Source of the DNA: Hortaea werneckii
Lineage: Eukaryota > Ascomycota > Dothideomycetes > Mycosphaerellales > Teratosphaeriaceae
Direction: 5' to 3'
Assembly (NCBI GenBank): GCA_037044905.1
Contig: JBAOKB010000076.1
Coordinates: 28,178 to 92,177, forward strand
DNA length: 64,000 bases
The notes under the pieces were generated by a model. The model saw nothing but the letters and a program-made list of their open reading frames with translations, was not told where the DNA came from and did no database searches. The translations under genes and the position numbers were made by a program. Shown here in pieces: positions 18,761 to 29,855 of this stretch (position 1 is the first letter of the stretch; each line of letters starts with the position of its first letter).

Positions 18761-21040
18761 TTAGTCGAAACCGCCAGGCATGCTCTCCCGCTTCCGAACC
18801 TCTTCAACCTCGGTCTGAGGCTGGCTCGTGGGTTCCACGTCGTCGCCCGGCATGCCGTCTCGCTTGTGTGCCTCTTTCTTCTCATCCAGAGGCTCACTCG
18901 TCACTGGTTCGTCGCCACCAGGCATGCTGTCCCGCTTGTGAGCCTGCTGTTCCCCACCCAGAGGCTCCCTCGCTGGTGCGTCGCCACTAGGCGAACTCTC
19001 TCGCTTGTGAGCCTCCACTTCCTCGCCCTGAGATCCATTCGTCGCTGGCTCGTTGCCGCCAGGCATACTCTCCCGCTTCCGAGCCTCTTGCGCTTTGGCT
19101 AGGGGGTTGCTCATCTCAGGCTCCTCGTCCCCGTCCTCGTCATCATCATCATCATCAAGCCTCACATCGTCCATTTTGGTCGGACTCTCAGACCCAGATC
19201 TTCTTGCGTCATCTTGCCCATCGATCTGCTTGACCCCGTCCACCTTCTCGGAGCTGTGGCGTGCAGCGGATACTTCGTCGTGCGCCGGAGGAGAGGCAGG
19301 ATTGCTTTCACGCCCCGACTTTACGGAAGCTTCTTCGTCGTCGTCTTCCGGCGATGAAGTCTTGGGCGAAGCGTCGATGACCAGCGGCCCGCTTCCACGG
19401 TTCGGGTTCCTCGGGGGAAGCTTCGGTGGTAGACGCTTCGGCACGTTCACGATGCGAGCTTTCGAGATCATTTTTGGGGAAGCGGGTTGGACATGCTGGA
19501 TAGAATGCACGACAGGCTCCTCGATATGGGCGTCGTCGTCTTCCTGTTCGTCATCAGGGCGGCTCGGTTCGGGTTTCTGGGTGTCTGCTGGCGGTGGCGT
19601 GTGAGGAGGTGTCGAGTAGCCGTTGACTGCAGGAGCCGTTTGCTGCTCGTTACGTTCAGGGGGAGTCTCGAGGACCTTTCCTTCCGGCACCTCCGGCATC
19701 TTGCTGTGTCGATCTTGATCTGAGCTTCGACGGCTGCCGGCCTTACTTCCACCGCTTCGCATGCTCCATCGACTGGGGCTAGGTGGGTCGTTGAAGTCTG
19801 TTTGTGTTGACATGTCCGACATTCGTATTGTTGGTTTCGAGGGCTGGTCCAAGCTGGTTCGCAAACTACTTGTCGTCTTCGCCTCGGCGGTGCTGAGCGC
19901 GCTCGTCCTCCAACTGCTTCGTCTGCTCATCTCTCGAGATTGACTTTGTCGGTATGCGGCATGTACGGGCGAGTTTGGCCCTGGATTAAAGCTGAACTCT
20001 TGCCAACTTGCTCTTTTGTGAGTGCCCGCTTCCTTGAGACTCAAGCCTTCCTTTTCCAAGGCCAACACGCCGTACGGGTCTGGATCGTCCTTCTCTGGCA
20101 CGCCGAACATGTGTCCGTCATCAAGCTGGTAGTCTCCAGGTGGTGGCTCGGTCGGTATTATGCTCTCGTCGACATCTGTATCGCCTTGAGCGGCCCTGAG
20201 CGTCTCCATAAGCCGCTTGATCTCATGAGGAGGGTGCCGAGCTTTACCGGCCAAGATATCTTTCACAGGTATTCGCTCGCCGTAGAAACGCTCGTTCTCG
20301 TCTGTCCGCTCAATTATGACAGTCCCGTCAATCTGCACACCTGCGTAGAAGCCTCGGCTCTTCATGTAGTTGTACACTGGTGCCTGTCGTTTGTGCAGCT
20401 CCGTTTCCAGAACGCCGCCAGCGCCAACAGGGCCCGCAGCCACGCTTATTTCGCCTCCAAGTGTACATCGGATATGCGTAAATGCCTCCAAAGCCTCCTC
20501 GGTGTTGATAACGACGACGCAATCGTATATGTCGACGCCAACCATGAATCCCAGACCTGCGGTGTGAAGAAGGATGCCGGAAGGAGGTGACCATGAGCCA
20601 TCGGGCAATCTTGCAACGAGCACACCGGATCCACCTGCACCGGACATCCATAGACCTGTCCGCATCGTCGTAAAAATGGCGACTGCTTTGGCATTTTGGA
20701 TCACCTTTGTTGGTATTTTCTGTAGGACCCTCTGTTTCTGTTTGGGCCCATCCTCGGGCTGCGTCTCTTCCTCCTGATAGAAGCCATCCTCTGTAGCTGA
20801 GTTAGTCATTGTCCTCTCAGACGAGACGGACTACCGCAAACACTCACTGCAAAAGCTCTTCAATATCCTCGCCGCTTTATCACTTTCCTTGTCCAGTGTC
20901 GTCGGCCAGAAAGCCTCGCTGCCCAACCTGTTGCTCAGCCTGTTCACCGGAGTTCCAAGCTTGTCCGCTGCCTTCCACGCCTTGTCGAAGCCGGCCTTGC
21001 TCCCAGTCTTTACTCGTCCCCACCACGTCCCTGAGGACAT
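18761..21040 (-). CDS. SYLF (Ysc84-like) domain protein with repetitive C-terminal tail
   Basis: The model is complement(join(18761..20790,20848..21040)), 740 aa. SYLF domains bind phosphoinositides and, in Ysc84/SH3YL1, actin at endocytic sites. Exon 1 reads MSSGTWWGRVKTGSKAGFDK and ends RILKSFC; the 57-nt intron has a CTAAC branch site. The SYLF domain spans about residues 50-265: IPTKVIQNAKAVAIFTTMRT, GSGVLVARLPDGSWSPPSGI, AGLGFMVGVDIYDCVVVIN, GGEISVAAGPVG and YMKSRGFYAGVQIDGTVI. The SH3 domain of Ysc84 is not seen. A long disordered part follows (Pro-rich PPKLPPRNP, acidic runs), and the last about 110 residues hold five imperfect copies of an HKRESMPGGDEP-type unit. Upstream is a short leader and a divergent GNAT gene. 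Confidence 0.88.
18764..19095 (-). repeat. Five-copy degenerate tandem repeat in the SYLF protein tail
   Basis: Copies with cores KRESMPGGNEP, HKRESSPSGDAP, HKRDSMPGGDEP, HKRDGMPGDDVEP and KRESMPGGFD are spaced about 23-25 residues (about 70 nt) apart. In the DNA, similar blocks recur near 18775, 18850, 18920, 18990 and 19060. The last copy ends directly at the stop codon. Confidence 0.85.
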
Positions 21041-21976
21041 GGTTGTCGAGTGCCCGCTCTAGCTCCGATGATCTTGCCTAATAGACCTGCCTGCCTCCGT
21101 CCAGGCCGACTGATCCTCACCGCCGCACCGAACAGTGCAGTCCGCAATCAGTGGATAGAAACTGAGGAACAAACAAGCATGATCAGCGGCAGGCTAAACG
21201 AGCGTACCTGCACTGGTATACATTGAATTTGGGGGAGAACCGCTCACTACGGTACTTGGGCGGAACTTTCGGCTGCTTCGCAATCAACAAGCGCGGCGAC
21301 GTAGATGACGTCGCCTCGCGGTTGTTCGGCAATTCAATGGGTGTCAGACCGGGCGGGTTGCGAAGAAAAGTAATCTCCGATGATGGGACCGCGCACGTAT
21401 GTATATCTGTCCCCTCCAGCTATCTATGCGAGGAACAGTTCAAATCTCGGAGCTAGTGTAAAGCAAACTCATAGAGAAGGATTATTACCACTCGCAAATC
21501 AACCATGGAACGCTGTCAGCGTGCCCCCGCTGGCTTGAACTATATGAGGCTGTGTACTCGTATCCCCCCCGCCGCGGCGCGCAATAATTAACACCGTAGT
21601 CGTTTACTAGTACCTTGTACGCCGGCGGTGATAATAGATCAGTCAGCCCGCTCGTTCGGGCGCTTGTGGCTTGCTGGCCAAGTTTGTCACTACTCGTTCG
21701 CATCATTAGCTAGGCGAAAGTAGTCCGGCAGCGCTGCTAGCCCAATACGCATGCGAGCTGCAAGCCACTCGATATGGCTATCACCAATCGCGACACCGCG
21801 AGACGAGACTCCAGGCGATGAGTCCAAGTGTTCATGTCTGAGGGAAGAAATGATATGACTCTTACACTACTGACTTGTCTCCAACAGTCACTCACGGTAA
21901 GTTGTAGGTGCAACTGAATATCATACTGCCCAAAAAAACCCTCAATCTCCACATGAATCTGTCTTCAAGCGTCAAA
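21041..21976. promoter_or_regulatory. Divergent intergenic region SYLF / GNAT
   Basis: About 0.94 kb lies between divergently transcribed genes. No domain-bearing ORF was seen. Possible spliced leader sequence of the GNAT gene (TCCAACAG; GTAAGT at 21898) occurs just upstream of its start. Confidence 0.4.
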
Positions 21977-22636
21977 ATGGTGCAGAATATTATCACAATC
22001 CCGAGTCACTTAATCCCCTCACAGCCATGGTGGCCGGACCTGCATTCGACAATCATCAAAGCCTTCAAGCGAAACGACATCCCAGCCTTCCCTCCAACTT
22101 GGACACGGCTTAACTCCGACCCGGTCTTAGGTGCCAATGGTCTCGCGAAGGAATTAGGACCCTCCAGCTCGCTCGTCGTGCTATTTGAAGACGATCTACC
22201 TGTCGCATGTAGCGGTATCCTCCCCTCCCGAGGCGAAAATTGGATTAATGAAACCAGCGAAGCACATTACAACGGCCGCCGCAACGTGCGCGATGAAACC
22301 GCAACGGCTTCCCCGACTTTGCCAGCGAAGTCTTCAGATTTAGACGGCACAATATCAGATTGGGAAATTTGCTGCTTCTGCGTCGACCCCAGATATAGGA
22401 AGCTCGGGCTTAGCAGGGTCCTCTTAACGGTCTTGTTACAGGTCCTTGAGCCGCTGGGTGCAAGGAGACTCATTGCCAACTACTCGATCGAGGAGACGGG
22501 CGATTTCTGGCCTCGGATGGGGTTCTCGCAGACGATTGGGCCGGATAATGTGCTCGAGAAGGGGTTCACTCACACCCCTGGGATGGAAGGCTTGAGGGAG
22601 GATCTGCACTTTAGGATGAGTGCCATGCCGCTATAG
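21977..22636 (+). CDS. GNAT-family N-acetyltransferase
   Basis: 219 aa from the ATG at 21977 (CAAAATGGTG context); an in-frame ATG at 21953 is an alternative. It starts MVQNIITIPSHLIPSQPWWP. The GNAT core is at WEICCFCVDPRYRKLGLSRV, which is the acetyl-CoA-binding V-x-P-x-Y-R-x-x-G-x-x-x-x-L pattern, followed by LGARRLIANYSIEETGDFWP and the typical late strand and helix WPRMGFSQT. The substrate cannot be inferred. It has no intron, signal peptide or membrane segment. Similar stand-alone acetyltransferases are common in filamentous fungi. No neighbour suggests a pathway. Confidence 0.75.
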   Translation: MVQNIITIPSHLIPSQPWWPDLHSTIIKAFKRNDIPAFPPTWTRLNSDPVLGANGLAKELGPSSSLVVLFEDDLPVACSGILPSRGENWINETSEAHYNGRRNVRDETATASPTLPAKSSDLDGTISDWEICCFCVDPRYRKLGLSRVLLTVLLQVLEPLGARRLIANYSIEETGDFWPRMGFSQTIGPDNVLEKGFTHTPGMEGLREDLHFRMSAMPL

Positions 22637-23501
22637 TGAGCATCGTGTATCTGATGAACTCATTATGCTGGCGCAATGATCAGAAAGACTATGATGTCTT
22701 GGTAAGTCCTCTGCTTCTCTTCATTCTGTGATCTGGGACATCGTGATGACAGCAGCTGGGGCCATAAGACTCCCGTCTAGCCGTTTTCTTCTGGTTGGAC
22801 ATGCTTTCATGCCAGCTTTACACCAATCTTCTCGTTTTTTGTCTGAGTGTTTCTTATCATATATGATATTTTCATGGCGAAAAGGCGACACTGTATCTGT
22901 GAGTGTAGGCTAATCTCTCCTAGGCTCAGCGCAAAAGCCTAAAGTAGTCTCCAAACTACCTAAAGTACCAGTCCCAAGCCTAGAAAATTCATGCGGTATC
23001 TGTACGTAAGCTTTCTCGGCAAGCAGCGTCTTGAAAGACACCAATAACTCGATTCCGCGCGCGTGCGTACCTAGGTATATATCCTTTGGCTCGGCGCGCC
23101 ATCTACACAACATTCTTTTTGGCTGTACAAAAATGCAAGGCCAAGCATTGATGGCACCAGCGCGCGAGGTGGCAAAACGCTAATAGGCATCAAGTGCCTT
23201 CCATAGAAGCGAGGACTTCTCATGACTTGGTAGATCAAGTCACATCACATTAAAATAGAAAAATAAACTGAACAATCGTCTCGCACGCCCTTGCTAGTCA
23301 CTCTTCCCATCGAGCAAGCTTCTGCCATCGAGAAGCAATCTATCGCTGAGACGGCGCCTGAAGTTTCCATTCCAAAGCAACCAGCTTCGCTCTTTTCCCG
23401 TTCGCCTTTTCCCTGCAAACAGAGTCATTCAGGCGCTGGCTTCGCCTTTAAGTCCCTGGTAGGTTCTCCATGTGACCAAAAGAGCCGTACCATCCAAAAT
23501 C

Positions 23502-23903
23502 ACCGAATTTGCGCACCCATTAGCGGCCGTCGTGTCCTGATCCAGTCGGTACATTTAGAGGCCTAGATCAAGACGTGGCAACAACCGGTAGAGCCAAACC
23601 TCGTGGCAACTTAGAATTTTTAGGGGAGCCGAAAAGAGGGCGGGAAAGGAAGAAATTGACCGAGAGACAAGAAAGCTTCAATCCGCTCCCGCTAATGAAA
23701 GGGTTTGCGTTCCTGAGAACCATTGTTTGAAATCCCGGGTGGCGGTCAATTCCTTTATCTTGGTCGATTGCCGCGTGGGGTGTTTTCTGGGCATTCTGGA
23801 AGAAAACAATGGTTCGCAGCCACGCGCTTGAGAAAGCGTGCGCCGAGAAAACCTACCGATTTTGCACACCCAGTAGCGCCCGTCTGCGAACGATCCCGTC
23901 GGG
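23502..23903. repeat. Diverged direct repeat pair of about 50 nt
   Basis: Copy 1 (23502-23550) begins ACCGAATTTGCGCACCCATT and copy 2 (23855-23903) begins ACCGATTTTGCACACCCAGT. They match at about 26 of the first 30 positions and again at GATCC-x-GTCGG. The spacing is 353 nt. This could be a remnant of a small duplication or of a transposable element. Confidence 0.5.
23715..23817. repeat. Inverted repeat pair (14 nt, 103-nt span)
   Basis: GAGAACCATTGTTT at 23715-23728 and AAACAATGGTTCGC at 23804-23817 are inverted with 13 of 14 positions paired. No obvious target-site duplication flanks them, so a MITE is only one possibility. Confidence 0.4.
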
Positions 23904-24456
23904 GAATTGTTTTGCGAGGAACATTCGGGGGTTTTTGGCCATCAGAGCAAGGATGAGGTTTGGCAAGAAGAAGTCTAGCTCTCGTCGCGCGGTTTGTGTG
24001 CCGCAGCTCACCAGGAATGCCATGTCTCCGTTTCGTACATGTGTACATAGTTAGAAGCCGTGCTTGAGATCAAACTTTCAGTGAGGCAATCCGGGGAGGG
24101 CGGTTGAAGCACTGTAGAGGATGGCTGAGCAGTATCGACGGCTCCAGTAGAACGTACCTTGACCTATTGACAGAAATACCATTTGCTTCGAATGCTATTC
24201 GTCTGCGAGGCGGTCTTGTAGCACATGATCCAACGCAAAAGAAAGTGGGTGACAACATCAGGTATGTACTATGTACTGAGAGGTTTACTGGTTGGTTGGC
24301 CCGTGCTGAACGCGTCAAAGCTTCGCGACTTCGTAGCAGCTGTCTCCAAACGCACATGAACAGAAACAACGATCCATACGGGAGAGCTCTTGAGTTGTTT
24401 TGTAATAACACTTTCCCGCGCATCAAGCGCAACCAACTACCTAGGTATCCTATAAT

Positions 24457-27400
24457 ATGTCGTTCAATTTCACAGGGGCTGCCGACTCCCCGACCACGCC
24501 CAATCGCAAGAACAACCGCTCCCTCTTCTCTCAGCCCTCCACTACGCCCGCTGGCCCACCTCCCTCGCATCTCACAGATTTTGCCTCCCACATCTCCACT
24601 ACGCCTGCTGGACCCCCGCCGACCAGGAGTCTTTTCGGTAGCTCCTATGCTGCGCCTAACACTTTCGGCCGCAAAGGCCACACGCCAGCGCGGAGGGGCT
24701 TTGCTATGCCGGAAAGCAGCCCGCCGCCTGCCGTAGCAGAGGGCGATGAGAATGAGGATGCGGAGTATAGTGAGGACGATTTTATGGCGGAAGGAAGGAG
24801 AGACGCAGCCCCGGAAATGGATCGCAGCGCGTTTGCGTCCAGTCTGATGAGCTCCACGCGCGGCATGAAGCGGAGTCGGAATGGTAGACCCAAGGAACAG
24901 ACGGTTGGCGACTACGGAGCAATTGCGAAAAGTATGGCGGGACGGTCGCAGACGAAGCTGGATGACCCTGATGATTTGATATTGAGGCAGGAGGATACGA
25001 TTCACCGCATGGACGAGTTGGCAAACGCAAATGCGAGCGGGCGTGATGCTGCCGTGGAAGAGGGCGTAGTCGACTTGGTAAAGCTCTGGGGCCAGCATGC
25101 TCAGATGGAGACTAAAGAGGCAGGCTTAGGTCCGGTGGCGGAGGACGACATTACGCGAGCAAATTACCTCTCCAGTCTCCTATTGCAGCTTCACCATCCT
25201 CACGCCGTGAAAGGCTCGCAGCAACAAACACGTCCACATCATGCACTGAGCGGAGCGAGGAAGGCGAACTCTGCCGGCAACACCACTATACCACGAGCCT
25301 TGCTCGATTGGCTCAACACCTACCACATTCCCTTCCCCGACGACTACGACACCGTATGGCGCTATCAGCCATCACCTTCGGCACACGAACGTTTCTGGGA
25401 CGCCGTCTACTACAGCTTAATTCGCGGCAAATACGACCAAGCCATCCGCCTCCTCTCGGATGCAGGCTGGGACAACGCCTTGACAGACGAGGAAGACACG
25501 GATGGCACACGATTTAGCGAACGGCAATTGGATCATATCGAGCACGTTGTTGAAGCCTGCATCACTCTGCTGCGTACATGTCCAGCGTTGAAGTACAGCG
25601 ACTGGAACGTCAAAGGCAACGACTGGGCTGTCTTCCGACAGCGTGCCCGCACAGCACTGCGGAACCTCGAATCCTATGCGGGTGAACCGGACGAGGATGA
25701 CGAGCAAGACGAGCTGGGCGCGTCGAGAGGCGGCGGGAATGTGTTCAATCAGAGCCACAGTATGGCCATGTCTGCCGCCTCCCGCCGAGCCGAGTCGAAA
25801 GTCCCCTGGAGCATCTACGAGAACTTGAAACTGCTGTATAGCGTCGTGCTTGGTGACGTGGACGCTCTCTGCGACACTAGCCAGGACTGGCTGGAAGCTA
25901 GCATTTATCTCACTGTGTGGTGGGATGGCGAAGCCGGGGACCCGACAGAGCCGGCGAGTCTGCGCGCCAGTCAGAGCATGCGCAAGAGCTTGACGGGTTC
26001 TAAGCGAGCGAAGACTCGTGAAGTCGATGTCGCTCCTGGGACGGCTTATCGGAAACGTCTCGCCGAGGCGTTTGTGCTCGTAGTCGATACTGGTGAGGAT
26101 GTGGTTTTCCAACCAGACACTCTGGATCCAGTACAAGTCGGCCTTGCTTGTATTTTCACCGAGAATGTCGAAGCGATCATTGCCCTGCTTCGATCGTGGA
26201 GCTTGCCCATCACATCTGGCGTCGTGGAAGTCGCGGGTCTGGGAGGCTGGATGCCGCACGCTCGACCAGGCGGCAAGGATGGCCTGCTGCAGCGGGGTTT
26301 CAGCAGCGAGGATCTCATGGTGCTTTCGCATGGGCCGGCGTCCAACCAATCCCAATCTGGAGAGATGGAGAGGGATGAAGTGCTGTCAGGGTACGCGGAG
26401 GCTTTAGCCAAGAAGCAACTACTGAAGAGTACCGATGGGAAAATCGAGCGAGAAGGCTGGGAGCTGGCAGTGGAAGTGCTTGGACGGCTGGGCGACACCA
26501 AAGTCGGCGAGCAGAAAGTCAGAGAAGTATTAGAAGGGCTAGATTTGGAGGGTGAGGGAACAGTCGACAAAGTGCTCTCGGCGTGCCGAAGCTTGAGTCT
26601 GGATGAAGAGGCGAGAGGGATCGCTGAGGTAAGAATTACTGCTCAGCTAAGGTTGAGATTCATGACTTTTATGCTAACGATATCTACAGCGCTACGCAGA
26701 CACTCTGGCTTTCTCAGAGGAAGGCGTTCAACCAGCCTACGGTTCGGCGCTCATCTACTACGCCCGGGCACACGCCGTCGCCAAGCTCAAGGACCTTCTC
26801 TCTCTCTTGACGTCCTGCTGTCTGCTACACTCGGCCGCGTACCCCTTCGCCACCGACCTCGACCCCCAGCTAGCAAGTCTCCTCAGCAAAGACCGACTAT
26901 CGCTCGTCGGACTCGCGCGAGAAGATCCCGACGCCGCATCTCTCCTCGCCAAATCCCTCTCCGGCTACGCCACCGTACGACGCTTCTACTACCTCCGCGA
27001 CCAGGACCTCACCCCCGCCTCGACCACAATCCTCCCACCTCTCGAACGCAAACGCGAAGCCGCCAAAGCCCTTGTAGCCGTCACAGAGTCCGCAGCCGAC
27101 TGCATCCGCGGCGGCCTGTACGACCCCGCCGTCGAAAGCGTGATCGCCGTCGACTGCGTGCTGGCGCTCTTAGCCGAATCCCTCCCCCTCCTCGGCCAAC
27201 CCAAACGCATCTTCACCAAGGAACAGGTCTTCGGCCTCCTCCGCGTCGTCGAGGATTTCGCGACCGCGCCTTCCCGGATCAGGGAGAATGCCGAGAGTCT
27301 CATGCTGGCTTCTGTTACCGCGTACCGGGACAACGACGATGGGGTGGTGGTTGGTAATGGTGCGGGGAATAAGCTGAAGAAGTCGAAGCAGACTTTGAAC

Positions 27401-27655
27401 AAATCGGGTTTCGGGGCCAGTAGTTATGACTTGCTCGCGTCGTCTATCTTGCCTGGTACTCAGCAGAAGAGGAGTGGTGGTGGGGACGGGGCGCAGACTT
27501 CTCCAATTCCTATCAAGCGGAGCTGGGATTGGCGGAGGGGACTGGATGGACTTGGTGGTGGCGTTGATGCTGGTGGGAAGGAGGTTTTGGGGTTGTTGAG
27601 GATGGCGCTCGCGCAGGAAGTTGCGAGGGGGTGGAGTGGGCAGGTTGTTTGGTAG
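24457..27655 (+). CDS. NUP85: Nuclear pore complex subunit NUP85 (Y-complex scaffold)
   Basis: The model is join(24457..26628,26690..27655), 1045 aa. Nup85 is an alpha-solenoid scaffold of the outer-ring Nup84/Y-complex. The N-terminus (MSFNFTGAADSPTTPNRKNN; two copies of a STTPAGPPP phrase; SLFGSS) is disordered, followed by an acidic stretch. The helical part contains ERFWDAVYYSLIRGKYDQAI (residue about 310), VPWSIYENLKLLYSVVLGDV, DWLEASIYLTVWWDGEAGD and DPVQVGLACIFTENVEAI. Exon 2 continues RYADTLAFSEEGVQPAYGSA, SALIYYARAH and FYYLRDQDL. The 61-nt intron has GCTAAC and CTACAG. It is longer than yeast Nup85 (744 aa), as usual in filamentous fungi. Assignment to Nup85 rather than another Y-complex solenoid rests on these motifs from memory. 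Confidence 0.75.
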
Positions 27656-28667
27656 ATGGGTTTGGGGTGGTTTCGAGGACAATTTTGTTTCTATTGGAAG
27701 GTGTTGATGAGAGGTGGGATGGTTGTGTAGGGAGAGAGTGTTTTTGGGATAAGGCTTAAGGTGCCGGGCTGATATGGACTTTTCGCCTTGATATCATGGA
27801 TTCCTTTCTCCCTTGATGTTCATTGCAATGCATAAGGAAAAGGCGTGCCGCGGCTACCTGCTGTGTCCTACTTCAAAAGCGAGAGCCTATGCCATGCTTC
27901 AATAGAGAGTGTTTACAAATGATTGCTCACGAAGGAAACGATGATCTGATGATTTCGAGAATGGCAGTGAAGTTGGCAGGCAGTGTTGTTGAGTACAGGT
28001 GATTTGGCCACGAATGACAAGCCGTGGTGTCGTCTGGAATGAACACAGGCGGCAAGGAAGAGCTACAGAAGCACTACCTGCTATATGATCATTTGTGATC
28101 GTCTTCATGAAATCGTGACGGCTATCGCCTATGGCCCTTTCTCCTCCGTTCAAGGCTTCCTCTCAGAGACAACACGTCACTCCATCAGCAGCATATCAGA
28201 GCTGTTGAACAGGTGGCGTGGCGAGGTCCTTGCTCTCCTTTTCGAGAACGGTCGATATGGGATGTGAAGGGTGTGTCATCATCGGAGTGGATGCTCCTGA
28301 TCATCATCATCATTATCGCCGTAATAAACGCGAAACCCAAGAGCGTCTCGAGCGTCTCGGGCTTGCAGCGAAGTGCCTTGGATTTGCCAGGCCCCACGGC
28401 GGATTATGCAATATGACGTACGCGGGGTGGGCTGTGTGAGGCGTGTGAATGACTTCAGAGCTTGACACGCGACACCTGGAGCTCTGCACAAAGCTTCATT
28501 TCATCTTCGTAAACATCCCTCCGTCTACTTACCACTTGTCTCTCTACACACACACGCATCTCTCCAATAACAAACATCCTCTCTTCTTGAAGAAAGTCCG
28601 CTGCACTCCCCACATACCAAACAACAAAACAGAGCCTTTTCCACTACAAGACACATCACCACCCACA
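27656..28667. other. Intergenic region NUP85 - RTC3
   Basis: About 1 kb holds the 3' end of NUP85 and the promoter and leader of RTC3. The leader side is CA/CT-rich (CACACACACGC at about 28545-28555). No supported ORF was found. Confidence 0.4.
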
Positions 28668-29187
28668 ATGCCTCGCGGAAACGAAGCCCAATGTAAGGTC
28701 CACTACAAGGGCAAGAGCGACGACTTCATCATCTTCGTCGACTCCGCTCAGGCTGTCCGGGACTGGAAGAATGACAAGACCGTCGCCCTCGCAACCGTCG
28801 TCAGCGGCTGGAAGGTCTTCGTGACGCACAAGTAGGTTTTCCTCCTTTCATCTTGAGCAGGCTGAAGACCACCTCCTCTCCCCATGGTGTTATTCTTGCT
28901 CCGTGGATGCAGTAGCTGACATAATATTTCTGCACAGGCACGGCAACCACGGTATCCTCGACGGAGCCTCCAAGGGCCAGCTGGAGGGCGAGTTCGGCAC
29001 CAGCAAGGACGACGATGTGTTCAAGCAGATCATCGAGAACGGCTCTATCGTTGAGTCTGAGGTGAGATTCATTTCCCTAACATTCCTCAACCGCGTATGA
29101 AGCCATGTACTAACGTGCCTCGCTATGTAGGAGCACGGCCGCCAGGGCGACAAGAACATCAGCCAGGGTCCTAGGATGGGCCACTAA
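28668..29187 (+). CDS. RTC3: RTC3/HGI1-like SBDS-N domain protein
   Basis: The model is join(28668..28831,28938..29061,29131..29187), 114 aa, close to yeast Rtc3 (111 aa). It is a stand-alone version of the N-terminal domain of the ribosome maturation protein Sdo1/SBDS; the yeast protein is stress-induced and associated with RNA metabolism. Visible motifs are QCKVHYKGKSDDFIIFVDSA, VALATVVSGWKVFVTHK, HGNHGILDGASKGQLEGEFG, DDVFKQIIENGSIVESE and EHGRQGDKNISQGPRMGH. Introns of 106 and 69 nt split the reading frame at a Lys codon and after a Glu codon; all joins keep frame. It has strong codon bias toward C-ending codons, in line with high expression. A single clear start ATG in CACAATGCC context. 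Confidence 0.9.
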
Positions 29188-29855
29188 GGGCCGAGGGATA
29201 GATGGACAAGCTACGTAGGGATTTTCTCCTTACGAGCACGAGGATATGACAGATAAAATATAATCAAAGACTGAGCCGCTCCGTTGGTACTGCTGAAGAT
29301 AGGTGAAACAATCCCGGGAGTGCAGGAGGAGAAAAGGCATTTCGCTACTGTTGCTGCCTATCCTACCCAGATCTTTTTGATAGCTGGGGTCAGCAAGAGC
29401 AGTAGGACAGTCAGAAATCAAATTAGGAATCATCATGTAAGCCTTGCATCTGAGACCATTGAAGCCTTTTCTTCTTCTCCTTTCACATGCGAATTTGTTG
29501 AGGTCTTTGAAGCTTCTAGCCAATAGCCGCTCTTCCGCCTGCAGTTTGTGCAAACGAAGGTCGCTTGGAGGCTTGACTGGAAGTGTTCACGTGAACGTGC
29601 TCTTCACTGTGATAATCTGAGAAGATCTGTTCAATATCCCTTCATACACTCAACATCGAAGACTATCTCAATCACCTATCTATCCCGCGAAGCCACTGCA
29701 ATAAGCATCATTAACACCAGACACGACGACCGGACGCAGTCGCCAGCCGTAAAGGAAAAAGAAAAGAAGACGAGATCCTCGCGCCCCTCTTCTCTTCAAC
29801 ACTCACTTACACACTCACTCGCGACCCCAAAAGCAGACCGCCAGCCGCCGTCAGC
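29188..29855. other. Intergenic region RTC3 - UIM protein
   Basis: 668 nt hold the RTC3 3' end and the next gene's promoter and long leader. The leader includes AAAGGAAAAAGAAAAGAAGA and CT-rich patches. No supported gene was found. Confidence 0.4.

Larger units (their letters stand above)
22637..24456. other. 1.8-kb region without a supported gene
   Basis: This holds the 3' flank of the GNAT gene and the promoter of NUP85. It contains a diverged direct repeat of about 50 nt (23502-23550 and 23855-23903) and a pair of 14-nt inverted repeats (23715-23728 and 23804-23817). ORFs here are short, overlapping and without domains. Confidence 0.4.

Noticed and set aside
24070..25098. 342-codon minus-strand ORF
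   Set aside because: More than half overlaps the start of NUP85, whose frame has clear coding content; the antisense frame shows no family.
26628..27357. Arg/Pro-rich extension of the NUP85 first-exon frame past 26628
   Set aside because: It is unspliced read-through; GTAAGA..CTACAG joins to a conserved helical second exon in another frame.
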